NCBI RefSeq assembly: GCF_001045555.1
Contig: NZ_LFBU01000001.1
Span: 1 to 64,000, forward strand
DNA from: Marinobacter subterrani
GTDB lineage: Bacteria; Pseudomonadota; Gammaproteobacteria; Pseudomonadales; Oleiphilaceae
Length of the DNA stretch: 64,000 nucleotides
Direction of reading: 5' to 3'
Of this stretch, positions 56,082 to 64,000 are shown in pieces. A program made the position numbers and the translations under genes. The notes beneath the pieces were generated by a model. It ran no database searches. It saw only the letters and a list, made by a program, of their open reading frames with translations, and was not told where the DNA came from. Position 1 is the stretch's first letter; every line of letters starts with the position of its first letter.

Positions 56082-58826
56082 TTGAGCACCCGGTATCTGG
56101 AAAGCCTGTTCAACCCTGCATCCATTGTGGTGATCGGTGCATCAGAGCGGGGTGATAACCTTGGCGGCATGGTGCTGAGGAACCTGATGGGTGGCGGTTA
56201 TCCCGGGCGCCTGCTGGTGGTGAACCAGAACGATTACGACAACGTGCACGGGGTGCCCTGCGCCCGGAAAGTCTCGAAAATGGACTTTACTCCCGATCTG
56301 GCAATCATCTGTACGCCGCCGGATACTGTGTCCAAGACCATCAAGCGGCTCGGAGAGGCGGGGGTGCGCACCGCCATTGTGATGACCGGCGGCATGTCCC
56401 GTACCCACAGCAAAACCGGCCAGCCCCTGATGTACTCGGTGCGGGAAGCCGCCCGAGAGACCGGCATACGGGTGCTTGGCCCAAACACCATCGGCCTGAT
56501 GGTGCCGGCCCGCAGTCTCAACGCCACCTATGCCCACATGGGCGCGATTCCCGGCCGGGTGGCGTTCGTCGGCCAGTCCGGCACCATTGCCAGCTCGGTG
56601 ATCGACTGGGCCTTCGCCCGGGGCGTCGGGTTTTCCTATTTTCTGACCCTCGGCGATGGCATGGACATCGATCATGACGATCTGATCGACTACCTGGCCC
56701 AGGATACCCAGACCCGTGCCATTCTTCTGCATATCGAGAACATTCCCAATGCCCGACGTTTCATGTCCGCTGTTCGGGTTGCCTCCCGCACCAAACCGGT
56801 GATTGCCGTGAAATCCGGCCGGGTGCCGGAATCCGAATGGTTCCCCCATGAGTTGCCGGCGGGGCTGAAACGCAGCGACCCGATCTACGATGCCATGCTT
56901 CAGCGCGCCGGTGTGCTTAGGGTGGACGGCCTGGGGCAGATGTTTGATGCCCTGGAAACCCTGACCCGCATGCGCCCGTTGCGCCGGGAGACCCTGGCGA
57001 TCATGGCGAACGGGGTTGGCCCGGGTGTCCTGGCTGTGGACCGGCTGGCAGACCTGGGTGGCGAGCTGGCAGAGCTGTCGGAATCCTCTATCGAGGCGTT
57101 GGCGGAACTGCTGCCGCCGTACTGGACCCGGAAAAACCCCATTGACCTTAACTACGACGCGTCTCCAGAGCTCTACGGCAAGGCCATCAAGATCCTGGCG
57201 AAGGACCCGGAAGTGGCCAATGTGCTGGTGATGTATGCCCCCAGCCTGACCGAAGACAGTCTTCAGATTGCCGATGCGGTGGTGCAGGCGTCCAAGGGTA
57301 CCCGTTTGAATGTGTTTACCTGCTGGCTTGGCCAGAGCACGGTGATGGATTCGCGGGAGGAATTTTACCGGGCCGGGCTGCCGTCGTTCTTCAACCCGGA
57401 AAAGGCGGTAATGGCGTTCATGCAGCACGTTCGCCACCAGCGGGTGCAGCGGTTGCTGACGGAAACCCCGGAGTCCTTTACCGATCATTTTGCCGACCGC
57501 ACGCACACGCGCAAGGTGGTTGTGAGGGCGCTGCGCTCCGGGCGCCATCATCTGTCCAACCGTGAGGCCCGCGAGCTTGTGCGGGATTATGGCATCAACA
57601 CCATTGATACCCTGTATTGCGACGATATGGAGGAGGTGCTCGAGGTGTTCGCGGTTGAGCGCCGGCCCATCGACATTGCCATTATTCATGAGCAGGCCTG
57701 TCACCCGTTCCTGAACCTGAGCCCTACCCAACGTCGCTACAAGGGCACAGTACAGAAGCTCAACAGCGAAGCGGCCATCATGGATTCCTGCCGTTACCTG
57801 ATGGAGGAATACCAGACCCACTTCCCGGACAGCGGTTTTCTGGGGTTTGCCGTTCAACGCTCCTACCAGCATGTTGGGGGTATCGAGTTCAGCGTGGGCA
57901 TCACCCGGGACAAACTGTTTGGCCCTCTGGTCGTATGCGGCGCCGCCGGCGCCCAGATTAACGTGATGACCGACCGCCAGATCGCTCTGCCGCCCCTGAA
58001 CATGGTGCTGGCAAGAGAACTGCTGCGCCGTACCTACATGTACAAGCTGCTCAAGGAGCACAGCCTGAAGCCGGAGGAGGATATCCGGGCCGTCTCTGAA
58101 ACCCTGGTGACTCTGTCACAGATCGTGATCGACATCCCGGAAATCCAGGGCCTGGAAATTGCCCCTTTGCTGTTCAACGAACAGGGCGCCGTGGCGGTCA
58201 ATATCGCCATCAACCTGGCGGACACGCCGGGCCGGCCAATTATCCAGCCTTACCCCAGGGAGCTTGAGGAGTGGATTGTGCTGCCCAAATCCGGCCGCCG
58301 GGTGATTATCCGGCCGGTACTGGCGGAAGATGAACCGGCCCACCGCGCGTTCCACGAGTTGCAGTCACCGGAATCCATTCGCTACCGGTTCTTCCAGTAC
58401 CGCAAGCATTTTTCCCGGGAGGACGTGGCCCAGATGGTGCAGATCGATTACGACCGGGAAATGGTGTTCATCGCCAATGCACCCAGGGAAGACGGCGAGG
58501 GCGAGGAAACCCTGGGGACTGTCCGCACCTGGACTGACGCCGACAATCTGCAATGCGAGTTCGCCGTGATGGTGCACGACAAAATGAAAGGCGAAGGCCT
58601 GGGCGTGGCCCTGATGCAGAAGATGATCGACTACTGTCGGGCCCGTGGCACCATGGAAATGGTCGGCAATGTGCTGCCGGACAATCGCCCCATGCTGCAA
58701 CTGGCGGAACACCTGGGCTTCGAGATCAAGTTCAATACGGAAGAGGAAGTGATGGATCTTCGGCTGGTGCTGAACGAGCCGGAGAAGGACTGGCAGCGGG
58801 AGCGGCTGGGAAAAATCGCGCACTGA
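56082..58826 (+). CDS. Pat-type protein acetyltransferase (acyl-CoA synthetase-like domain plus GNAT)
   Basis: A 914-residue fusion. A CoA-binding domain is at the start (FNPASIVVIGASERGDNLGG), then a ligase-like domain (LGPNTIGLMVPARSL, GQSGTIASSVIDW), an ATP-grasp domain in the middle (about 480-690) and a GNAT domain at the C-terminus (VIIRPVLAEDEPAHRAFHEL, GEGLGVALMQKMIDYCR). It matches the Pat/PatZ enzymes that acetylate acetyl-CoA synthetase using acetyl-CoA. The start is TTG at 56082 after AAGGAG, an unusual but well-supported choice. Confidence 0.9.
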   Translation: MSTRYLESLFNPASIVVIGASERGDNLGGMVLRNLMGGGYPGRLLVVNQNDYDNVHGVPCARKVSKMDFTPDLAIICTPPDTVSKTIKRLGEAGVRTAIVMTGGMSRTHSKTGQPLMYSVREAARETGIRVLGPNTIGLMVPARSLNATYAHMGAIPGRVAFVGQSGTIASSVIDWAFARGVGFSYFLTLGDGMDIDHDDLIDYLAQDTQTRAILLHIENIPNARRFMSAVRVASRTKPVIAVKSGRVPESEWFPHELPAGLKRSDPIYDAMLQRAGVLRVDGLGQMFDALETLTRMRPLRRETLAIMANGVGPGVLAVDRLADLGGELAELSESSIEALAELLPPYWTRKNPIDLNYDASPELYGKAIKILAKDPEVANVLVMYAPSLTEDSLQIADAVVQASKGTRLNVFTCWLGQSTVMDSREEFYRAGLPSFFNPEKAVMAFMQHVRHQRVQRLLTETPESFTDHFADRTHTRKVVVRALRSGRHHLSNREARELVRDYGINTIDTLYCDDMEEVLEVFAVERRPIDIAIIHEQACHPFLNLSPTQRRYKGTVQKLNSEAAIMDSCRYLMEEYQTHFPDSGFLGFAVQRSYQHVGGIEFSVGITRDKLFGPLVVCGAAGAQINVMTDRQIALPPLNMVLARELLRRTYMYKLLKEHSLKPEEDIRAVSETLVTLSQIVIDIPEIQGLEIAPLLFNEQGAVAVNIAINLADTPGRPIIQPYPRELEEWIVLPKSGRRVIIRPVLAEDEPAHRAFHELQSPESIRYRFFQYRKHFSREDVAQMVQIDYDREMVFIANAPREDGEGEETLGTVRTWTDADNLQCEFAVMVHDKMKGEGLGVALMQKMIDYCRARGTMEMVGNVLPDNRPMLQLAEHLGFEIKFNTEEEVMDLRLVLNEPEKDWQRERLGKIAH

Positions 58827-58830
58827 AAGT

Positions 58831-58891
58831 GGGGTCAGATGAAAATGGGGTCAGATGAAAAGTTCATCTGACCCCATTTTCATCTGACCCC
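58831..58891. repeat. Perfect 29-bp palindrome built of GGGGTCAGATGA repeats
   Basis: Two direct copies of GGGGTCAGATGAAAA-like units (58831-58859) are followed, after a 3-nt loop, by their perfect inverted copy (58863-58891). The motif is a widespread intergenic repeat in gammaproteobacteria, often linked to RAYT transposases. It lies between the convergent Pat and rdgC genes and may act as a transcription barrier. Confidence 0.8.
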
Positions 58892-58903
58892 GAGTTCACG
58901 TTT

Positions 58904-59830
58904 TTAGTCTTCGACAATCGCCGAGCGGTCTTCTCCGCCCAGGGCCTCCAGCAGGCCCGGGATCAGTCGGGACAGCTCCAGGGTCATCAGGGTGAAGGCG
59001 GCGTCAAACTTGGCCGCGGCGTCGTCGACGTCAACGTCGTCGAGCTGCTCCTGAAGGGTTTCGCCGAATTTCAGGCGGCGGATGCCCAGTTCCTCGTCCA
59101 GCACAAACGAGACGTTGTCGTCCCAGGTGAGAGACAGTTTGGTAACCTGCATGCCGGCGTCCAGGTGATTGCGGATTTCCTCGGCTTTCAGATCCAGGCC
59201 TTTGCAGCGCACCACGCCGCCGTCTTCGGACGGGTCTTTCAGCTCGCATTCGCTACCCAACGTCACTGAGCCGGGCAAATCAATGGACTCGTTCAGCCAT
59301 CCGGTAAAGGTGAAGGCGGGTGCCTGTTCCACCGCTGGCGGGCGCACGGGCAAAGAACCCAGGCTCTTGCGCAGGGTTGAAGCCAGGTCTTCCGCCTGTT
59401 TCGCCGAGCCCGCGTCCACCACCAGCACACCGTCCTGGGGCGCGAGGTAGGCAAAGCAGCGGCGGTTTTTGGAGAAGGCCTGGGGCAGCATCTCCAGCAT
59501 CACCTGTTCCTTGATTTCGTCCTTTTCCTTGCGACGGACCTTGCGGTTCTGCTCGAATTCAATGGCTTCGGCTCTTTCCTCGACGGCTTCCTTGACCACC
59601 GGGCCCGGAAGGATTTTCTCTTCCTTGCGCAGGGCGATCAGATGGTAGCCATTGGCGCTGTGAACCAGTTGTTCACCCCGCTTGCCCAGCGGTGGTACCC
59701 AGCCCTGACGGCTGGTTTCCTGGGGGCCACAGGGTTTGAACGCATCGGCCTGGAGTTTCTCTTCCAGATCCTCGGCGGTGATATCAAACGGCTTGGTAAA
59801 ACGGAATATTCGGGCGTTGCGAAACCACAT
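58904..59830 (-). CDS. rdgC: Recombination-associated protein RdgC
   Basis: A 308-residue ring-forming DNA-binding protein that modulates RecA. It starts MWFRNARIFRFTKPFDITAE, with KCxGPQE-type FKPCGPQETSRQGWVPPLG and the conserved NGYHLIALRKEEKILPGPVV. The length equals E. coli RdgC (about 303). ATG at 59830 is preceded by no strong ribosome site. It ends opposite the palindromic repeat. Confidence 0.93.
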   Translation of the reverse strand: MWFRNARIFRFTKPFDITAEDLEEKLQADAFKPCGPQETSRQGWVPPLGKRGEQLVHSANGYHLIALRKEEKILPGPVVKEAVEERAEAIEFEQNRKVRRKEKDEIKEQVMLEMLPQAFSKNRRCFAYLAPQDGVLVVDAGSAKQAEDLASTLRKSLGSLPVRPPAVEQAPAFTFTGWLNESIDLPGSVTLGSECELKDPSEDGGVVRCKGLDLKAEEIRNHLDAGMQVTKLSLTWDDNVSFVLDEELGIRRLKFGETLQEQLDDVDVDDAAAKFDAAFTLMTLELSRLIPGLLEALGGEDRSAIVED

Positions 59831-59849
59831 CAGGGCTGGTCCTTGTCTT

Positions 59850-60050
59850 TCATATTTGCATGATCTCTACGAGTACGGTTTTGACGAGAAAGCCCACAAC
59901 ACCTGCACCGAGAACGGTAAACAGGGCGATGGTGCCAAACTTGCCAGCCTGGGATTTCTTGGCCAGATCCCAGACGATGAAACCCATCCAGACAATCAGG
60001 CCGGTCAGAAACACCAGCATGGCGATCTGGGAAAAAACTGCTTCGTTCAT
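59850..60050 (-). CDS. Small membrane protein (DUF2788-like)
   Basis: A 66-residue protein with two membrane helices (residues about 8-27, AMLVFLTGLIVWMGFIVWDL, and about 42-60, IALFTVLGAGVVGFLVKT) separated by the basic segment AKKSQAGKFG. It fits the DUF2788 family; the role is unknown. It lies just upstream of rdgC and downstream of yaaA, possibly in one transcript. Confidence 0.65.
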   Translation of the reverse strand: MNEAVFSQIAMLVFLTGLIVWMGFIVWDLAKKSQAGKFGTIALFTVLGAGVVGFLVKTVLVEIMQI

Positions 60051-60075
60051 TGGTTAACTCCGATTTAAACGTCGA

Positions 60076-60846
60076 TCACTGTTCGTCCCGCAGGAAAACC
60101 CAGTTGTTCTTATCGGATTGGTCTTCGCTGAAGTAGTAGCCTTCGAGGTTGAACCCCTTGAGGTCGTCGGCCTGGGTAATGCGGTTCTGAATGGCAAACC
60201 GGGCCATAAGGCCGCGGGCCTTCTTGGCATAGAAGCTGATCATCTTGTACTGGCCGTTTTTCCAGTCCTTGAACTGGGGTGTCACCAGCCGGCCTTCCAG
60301 GTCCTTCTTCTTTATGCTTTTGAAATACTCGTTGGAGGCCAGGTTAACCAGTACGCCGTCGTCATTTGCCAGCAGGCAATTGATTTCATGGGTGATCTTG
60401 CTTCCCCAGAAGGCATAGAGATCCTTGCCGCGGTGGTTCTCGAACCGGGTGCCCATCTCCAGCCGGTAAGGCTGCATCAGGTCCAGCGGTTTGAGAATGC
60501 CGTAGAGACCGGAGAGCATGCGCAGGTGCTTCTGGGCAAACTCGAAATCCGCCTCACTGAAGCTCCCGGCATCCAGGCCTGTGTACACGTCGCCCTTGAA
60601 TGCCAGCACGGCCTGGCGCGCGTTTTCCGGGGTGAACGGCGTGTGCCAGTTCCGAAAACGCTCCGCGTTCAGCTGGCCCAGCTTGTCGCTGATGCTCATC
60701 AGGTTGCTGATCTGGTGCGGTTCCAGCTTCTTGAGCTGATCCACCAGTTCGCAGGCGTCATCAAGAAAGTCCGGCTGGGTGGTCTTGTCGGTCGCCAGCG
60801 GGCTTTCGTAATCCAGTGTTTTGGCAGGGGAAACAACCATCAACAT
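60076..60846 (-). CDS. yaaA: Peroxide stress protein YaaA
   Basis: A 256-residue protein opening [17 protein letters not shown], the YaaA signature, with [33 protein letters not shown] and [12 protein letters not shown]. YaaA lowers free iron during peroxide stress. ATG at 60846 is chosen because GAGGA lies nine bases upstream; a TTG three codons earlier is less likely. It overlaps the region just after the glutaredoxin gene stop, so the two are coupled. Confidence 0.93.
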   Translation of the reverse strand: MLMVVSPAKTLDYESPLATDKTTQPDFLDDACELVDQLKKLEPHQISNLMSISDKLGQLNAERFRNWHTPFTPENARQAVLAFKGDVYTGLDAGSFSEADFEFAQKHLRMLSGLYGILKPLDLMQPYRLEMGTRFENHRGKDLYAFWGSKITHEINCLLANDDGVLVNLASNEYFKSIKKKDLEGRLVTPQFKDWKNGQYKMISFYAKKARGLMARFAIQNRITQADDLKGFNLEGYYFSEDQSDKNNWVFLRDEQ

Positions 60847-60858
60847 GTCAGGCAATCC

Positions 60859-61092
60859 TCATTGCAGGAATGTGAGTAAATCATCCCTGGTAAACGGCCA
60901 GTCCAGCTCCGCACCGTTATCATTACGGCGCAACACCGGGATACGGGTGCCATATCGCTCAACCAGCTCGTCGGACTGGGCAATGTCCACCACATCAACC
61001 GGAATCGGTTCCGGCATCGGTGTATTGACCAGCAGGGCTTCGGCCAGCTCGCACAAGTGGCACTGGGACGTTGTGTAGAAAAGCAGTTCCAT
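60859..61092 (-). CDS. Glutaredoxin-like protein
   Basis: A 77-residue thioredoxin-fold protein. The active site is C11-H-L-C14 in TTSQCHLCELAEAL, and the conserved cis-Pro is in RYGTRIPVLRR. The short size fits the glutaredoxin-2/DUF836 family of small thiol redox proteins. The start overlaps the yciK stop (ATGGAACTG at 61092), so translation is coupled. Confidence 0.85.
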   Translation of the reverse strand: MELLFYTTSQCHLCELAEALLVNTPMPEPIPVDVVDIAQSDELVERYGTRIPVLRRNDNGAELDWPFTRDDLLTFLQ

Positions 61093-61841
61093 TATTTCGG
61101 CTGTGCGTCCAGCTTCTGGCCGGTGACGCCCTGGCTGTCCTTGCCCATGAGATACAGGTAAATCGGCATCAGGTCCTCCGGTGCCGGATTCTGCTGTGGG
61201 TTTTCCGCCGGGTAGGCGTGGGCTCTCATGTTGGTACGGGTGGCGCCGGGATTCAGACTGTTCACCCGTACATTATGGCGTTCATCGTCCAGTTCATCCG
61301 ACAGCAGCTGGCTCAGGCCTTCAACGGCGAATTTGGAGACGGCGTAGGCGCCCCAATAAGCCTTGGCTTTCCGGCCGACGCCGGAGGACGTGAAAATAAC
61401 CGAGGCCGCATCGGATTTGCGCAGCAGGGGTATCATGGCGCGGCTCAGCAGGAACGGCGCCGTGGTGTTAACGTGCATGACCTTGTTCCAGGTTTCCGGG
61501 TCATACAGCTCCACCGGGCTGCGGTCGCCCAGAATGGCCGCGTTGTGTAGCAAGCCGTCGAGCTGGCCGAAGTTGTCTTCGAGGGTCATGGCCAGCTCCT
61601 CGTAATCCTTCACCGCGGCCCCTTCAAAGTTCATGGGTACAATGGCAGGCTTCGGATGGCCTGCGGCCTCGATTTCGTCGTAAACCGTCTCCAGCTTGCT
61701 GACAGTGCGGCCCACAAGCACCACGGTCGCACCATGGGCTGCATAGGCCTTGGCGGCCGCCCGGCCAATGCCGCTTCCGGCGCCGGTAACCATGACGATA
61801 CGGTCTTTCAGAAGATCGGCGGGTGCTTGATAATCGTGCAT
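61092..61841 (-). CDS. yciK: YciK-like short-chain dehydrogenase
   Basis: A 249-residue SDR. The NAD(P) motif is VTGAGSGIGRAAAK (residues about 19-32); NAAILG is near residue 94; the catalytic Ser and Tyr-x3-Lys are in FTSSGVGRKAKAYWGAYAVSK; and NPGATRTNMRAHAYP follows. It matches YciK, whose substrate is unclear. It is part of a block mtaD-ubiG-mupP-yciK conserved in pseudomonads and relatives. Confidence 0.9.
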   Translation of the reverse strand: MHDYQAPADLLKDRIVMVTGAGSGIGRAAAKAYAAHGATVVLVGRTVSKLETVYDEIEAAGHPKPAIVPMNFEGAAVKDYEELAMTLEDNFGQLDGLLHNAAILGDRSPVELYDPETWNKVMHVNTTAPFLLSRAMIPLLRKSDAASVIFTSSGVGRKAKAYWGAYAVSKFAVEGLSQLLSDELDDERHNVRVNSLNPGATRTNMRAHAYPAENPQQNPAPEDLMPIYLYLMGKDSQGVTGQKLDAQPK

Positions 61842-61899
61842 AACCTGTCTCCGTACAAGGCGTTTACCGGCAGCGATACCGGATCCTGAAATTGGCCGA

Positions 61900-62598
61900 C
61901 TATTGTAACAGCTTTGCCAGATCCGTGACGGTGTCGGCGATCAGATCGGCTTGCCACAGATCAACGCTGTCCGGTTGTTCGATATAGCCGTAGCGAACCG
62001 CAATGGTCTTCATGCCGGCATTGCGGCCAGCCTCGATATCACGCTCGTGGTCGCCTACGTAGATACCGGTGCCCGGGGCCGTTCCCATCTGCTGGCAGGC
62101 GAGGAGGAGGGCTTCCGGATGTGGCTTGCGCTGGGCGACGTGGTCGGGGCATACCAGAGTTGCGCAGCGGTCGGCCAGGTTCAGCGCCTTGACCAGCGGC
62201 ACCGCGAACCGGGCCGGCTTGTTGGTGACGATACCCCAGGGGATACGCCGTTCTTCAAGCGTTCTGAGCAGCTCGTCCATGCCTTCGAACAGGGTGGTCT
62301 CAATCGCCACGCCCGCATCGTAGAGGTCCAGAAACGCCGTGTGCTTTACCAGATAGTCCGGGTGCTCCGGCTCCAGCCCGAACCCCACCCGGATCATCGC
62401 CCGGGCGCCATTGGAAACGGAGCGCCGAATCTGTTCGGCGGGCAGGGCGGGCAGGCCGTGCTGATGGCGCAACTGGTTCAGGCAACGGATAAAATCCGGC
62501 GCCGTGTCGATCAGCGTTCCGTCCAGATCAAACAGGACCGCGGAAGTTTCCGGGGTGACTTGAGGGGCGGCTTCAGGCTTCACGGACATCCCTGGCAT
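61900..62598 (-). CDS. mupP: HAD phosphatase, MupP / phosphoglycolate phosphatase-like
   Basis: A 232-residue HAD hydrolase. Motif I is [15 protein letters not shown], motif II/III are [14 protein letters not shown] and [14 protein letters not shown], and motif [19 protein letters not shown]. MupP dephosphorylates N-acetylmuramate 6-phosphate in the cell-wall recycling route of pseudomonads. That role is inferred from its place next to ubiG. It overlaps ubiG by 26 bases. Confidence 0.85.
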   Translation of the reverse strand: MPGMSVKPEAAPQVTPETSAVLFDLDGTLIDTAPDFIRCLNQLRHQHGLPALPAEQIRRSVSNGARAMIRVGFGLEPEHPDYLVKHTAFLDLYDAGVAIETTLFEGMDELLRTLEERRIPWGIVTNKPARFAVPLVKALNLADRCATLVCPDHVAQRKPHPEALLLACQQMGTAPGTGIYVGDHERDIEAGRNAGMKTIAVRYGYIEQPDSVDLWQADLIADTVTDLAKLLQ

Positions 62599-63289
62599 GC
62601 ATCAGGTAGTTCACATCGACATCCCGGCCCAGCTTGTACACCTTGGTAACGGGGTTATAGGTCATTCCGGTGAGTTCGCGGACATCCAGCCCGGCATGGC
62701 GCAGGTGATCGGACATTTCCGACGGTCGGATAAATTTCTTCCACTCATGGGTTCCCTTGGGAAGCAGCCCGAGCACATATTCAGCGCCGACAATGGCAAA
62801 CAGGAACGACTTGGGGTTGCGGTTGATCGTTGAGACGAACAGGTGGCCGCCGGGTTTCAGCATGCTGGCGCAGGCTTTGATAACCGAGGCCGGGTCGGGT
62901 ACATGTTCCAGCATCTCCAGGCAGGTAACGACATCGTACTGTCCGGCATGGGCCTGGTCCTGGGCCAGTTCCTCGACGGTGATCTGGCGGTAGTCGACGC
63001 TGATCCCGGTTTCCATACCGTGTAGCCGGGCTACCGACAGTGGCGCCTCCCCCATGTCGATGCCGGTTACGTGGGCACCGCGCTGGGCCATGCCCTCGGA
63101 CAGCAGGCCGCCGCCGCAGCCGACGTCCAGCGCCCGCTTGCCGGCCAGGGAGACGCGCTCGTCGATATAGTTCAGGCGCAGGGGGTTGATGTCGTGTAAC
63201 GGCTTGAACTCGCTGGTCGGATCCCACCAGCGGCTGGCCAGGGCCTCGAATTTGGCGATCTCATTGCGGTCTACGTTCTGGTTTGTCAT
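62573..63289 (-). CDS. ubiG: Ubiquinone biosynthesis O-methyltransferase
   Basis: A 238-residue SAM methyltransferase for the two O-methylation steps of ubiquinone. It starts [20 protein letters not shown] (residue numbering from ATG 63289) and has [22 protein letters not shown], motif [17 protein letters not shown] and [16 protein letters not shown] at 63289 is chosen over ATG at 63313 because the conserved UbiG start lies there. It overlaps mupP. Confidence 0.95.
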   Translation of the reverse strand: MTNQNVDRNEIAKFEALASRWWDPTSEFKPLHDINPLRLNYIDERVSLAGKRALDVGCGGGLLSEGMAQRGAHVTGIDMGEAPLSVARLHGMETGISVDYRQITVEELAQDQAHAGQYDVVTCLEMLEHVPDPASVIKACASMLKPGGHLFVSTINRNPKSFLFAIVGAEYVLGLLPKGTHEWKKFIRPSEMSDHLRHAGLDVRELTGMTYNPVTKVYKLGRDVDVNYLMHARDVREA

Positions 63290-63324
63290 GGTTGCTTCTG
63301 CCTGGTGATTCAATAGAAAATCGG

Positions 63325-64000
63325 TTAGTCAGCCTGTCTGCGGATTCGTCCCGCCCAGTCGTCAACCCGGAGCATGAGATCGGCAACATCAATACGGGTA
63401 AGCCGGCCGTCCTGTACTTGTGGTACGCCGTTAATCCAGCTGTGGCTTACCGACCGGCCATGGTTGCTGTACACCAGGTGCGACGCCGGGTCGTAGACCG
63501 GTTGCAGGAACGGGTCGCTCAGATCGATGGCAATCAGGTCGGCCAGTTTTCCGGAAACCAGCGAGCCCAGTTCGTGATCCCGGCCAAGCGCTCTGGCCCC
63601 GTTGATGGTGGCCATTGCCAGTGCCCGATGGGCCGACACGGCAGCCGCGTCGCCGGCCACAACCTTGGCCACCATGGCGGCGGTGCGCAGTTCTCCGAAC
63701 AGGTCCAGGTCGTTGTTGCTGGCTGCACCGTCGGTGCCGATGGCGACGTTTACGCCGCTATCGAGCAGTTTCTGGACCGGGCAAAGGCCGCTGGCCAGCT
63801 TCAGGTTGGACTCCGGGCAATGGATAACCTGGGCGCCGGACTGCTGCAGCAGGCGGATGTCGCTGTCGTCGATCTGGGTCATGTGCACGCACTGGGTCTC
63901 CGGGCGCAACATGCCAAGCTCAGCCAGTCGGGCCGTGGGGCGCCTGCCCTGCTTTTCAGTGGCTTCCTCAACCTCGAAAGCGGTTTCATGCAGGTGTATC
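63325..64000 (-). CDS. mtaD: TRZ/ATZ amidohydrolase, MtaD-like (5'-partial)
   Basis: The C-terminal about 224 residues of a 440-residue amidohydrolase that runs off the right edge. HLHETAFE begins the visible part; [14 protein letters not shown] and [18 protein letters not shown] carry metal ligands; and the C-terminal domain ends [23 protein letters not shown] with [10 protein letters not shown]. The family includes 5-methylthioadenosine/S-adenosylhomocysteine deaminases. The order TRZ/ATZ hydrolase-ubiG-mupP-yciK is conserved in related genomes. Confidence 0.88.
   Translation of the reverse strand, partial: IHLHETAFEVEEATEKQGRRPTARLAELGMLRPETQCVHMTQIDDSDIRLLQQSGAQVIHCPESNLKLASGLCPVQKLLDSGVNVAIGTDGAASNNDLDLFGELRTAAMVAKVVAGDAAAVSAHRALAMATINGARALGRDHELGSLVSGKLADLIAIDLSDPFLQPVYDPASHLVYSNHGRSVSHSWINGVPQVQDGRLTRIDVADLMLRVDDWAGRIRRQAD

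Noticed and set aside
56142..58061. 639-residue minus-strand open frame
   Set aside because: Antisense shadow of the Pat-type acetyltransferase in high-GC DNA; composition rich in His, Gln, Arg and Gly is typical of such shadows.
1..64000. CRISPR arrays, rRNA genes, toxin-antitoxin or restriction islands
   Set aside because: No regularly spaced repeats, no rRNA sequence, and no recognisable toxin-antitoxin pair or restriction enzyme gene besides the lone phage methylase.

Overview
The window is high-GC gammaproteobacterial DNA and most probably a Marinobacter chromosome. The best evidence is the 661-residue fatty acyl reductase at 50043-52028, which from memory is nearly collinear with the characterised Marinobacter wax-ester enzyme. 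The MotY, RdgC, YaaA, BolA and MupP/UbiG/YciK gene sets fit a marine gammaproteobacterium. No rRNA and no CRISPR array are present; there is one tRNA, tRNA-Arg(CCT).

Region 1 (1 to about 14840) is the right half of a Mu-like prophage in Mu gene order: gp35, gp36, gp37, gp38, sheath L, tube M, gp41, tape measure, N (gp43), P (gp44), gp45, gp46, gp47, gp48, tail fibre, fibre assembly, a permuted NlpC/P60-like hydrolase, com, and a DNA adenine methylase where Mu has mom. The first 3.4 kb contains at least ten single-base losses, all in the same direction. The rest of the prophage is intact apart from one likely programmed -2 frameshift. An antisense cargo (moron) gene sits between the tape measure and gp43. 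Directly repeated 16-bp sites near 14794-14831 probably mark the right end.

Region 2 (14911-22138) holds an FtrABCD-type ferrous iron uptake operon on the minus strand behind a Fur-like box, then a divergent SbcD/SbcC-like (YhaO/YhaN-type) nuclease-ATPase pair.

Region 3 (22358-31989) holds a small lipoprotein, a minus-strand sensory operon (response regulator, LysM/FecR protein, CHASE2 histidine kinase), topB, a 97-bp inverted-repeat element, bolA, yciO and an unknown gene.

Region 4 (32147-45050) holds a chemoreceptor with a periplasmic CxxCH haem motif behind an FNR/Anr-like box, a spermidine-synthase-like methyltransferase, an 8.6-kb cyclic beta-glucan synthase gene, an outer-membrane barrel protein, a scar of two abutting gene remnants (MFS and DedA), and tRNA-Arg.

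Region 5 (45117-64000) is core chromosome: a glycosyltransferase/DUF2064 pair, an M16 protease, the fatty acyl reductase, rnt, pyrC, motY, a class II histone-deacetylase-like protein divergent from a Pat-type protein acetyltransferase, a palindromic repeat, rdgC, a DUF2788 gene, yaaA, a glutaredoxin-like gene, yciK, mupP, ubiG and the C-terminal part of an mtaD-like amidohydrolase that runs off the window.
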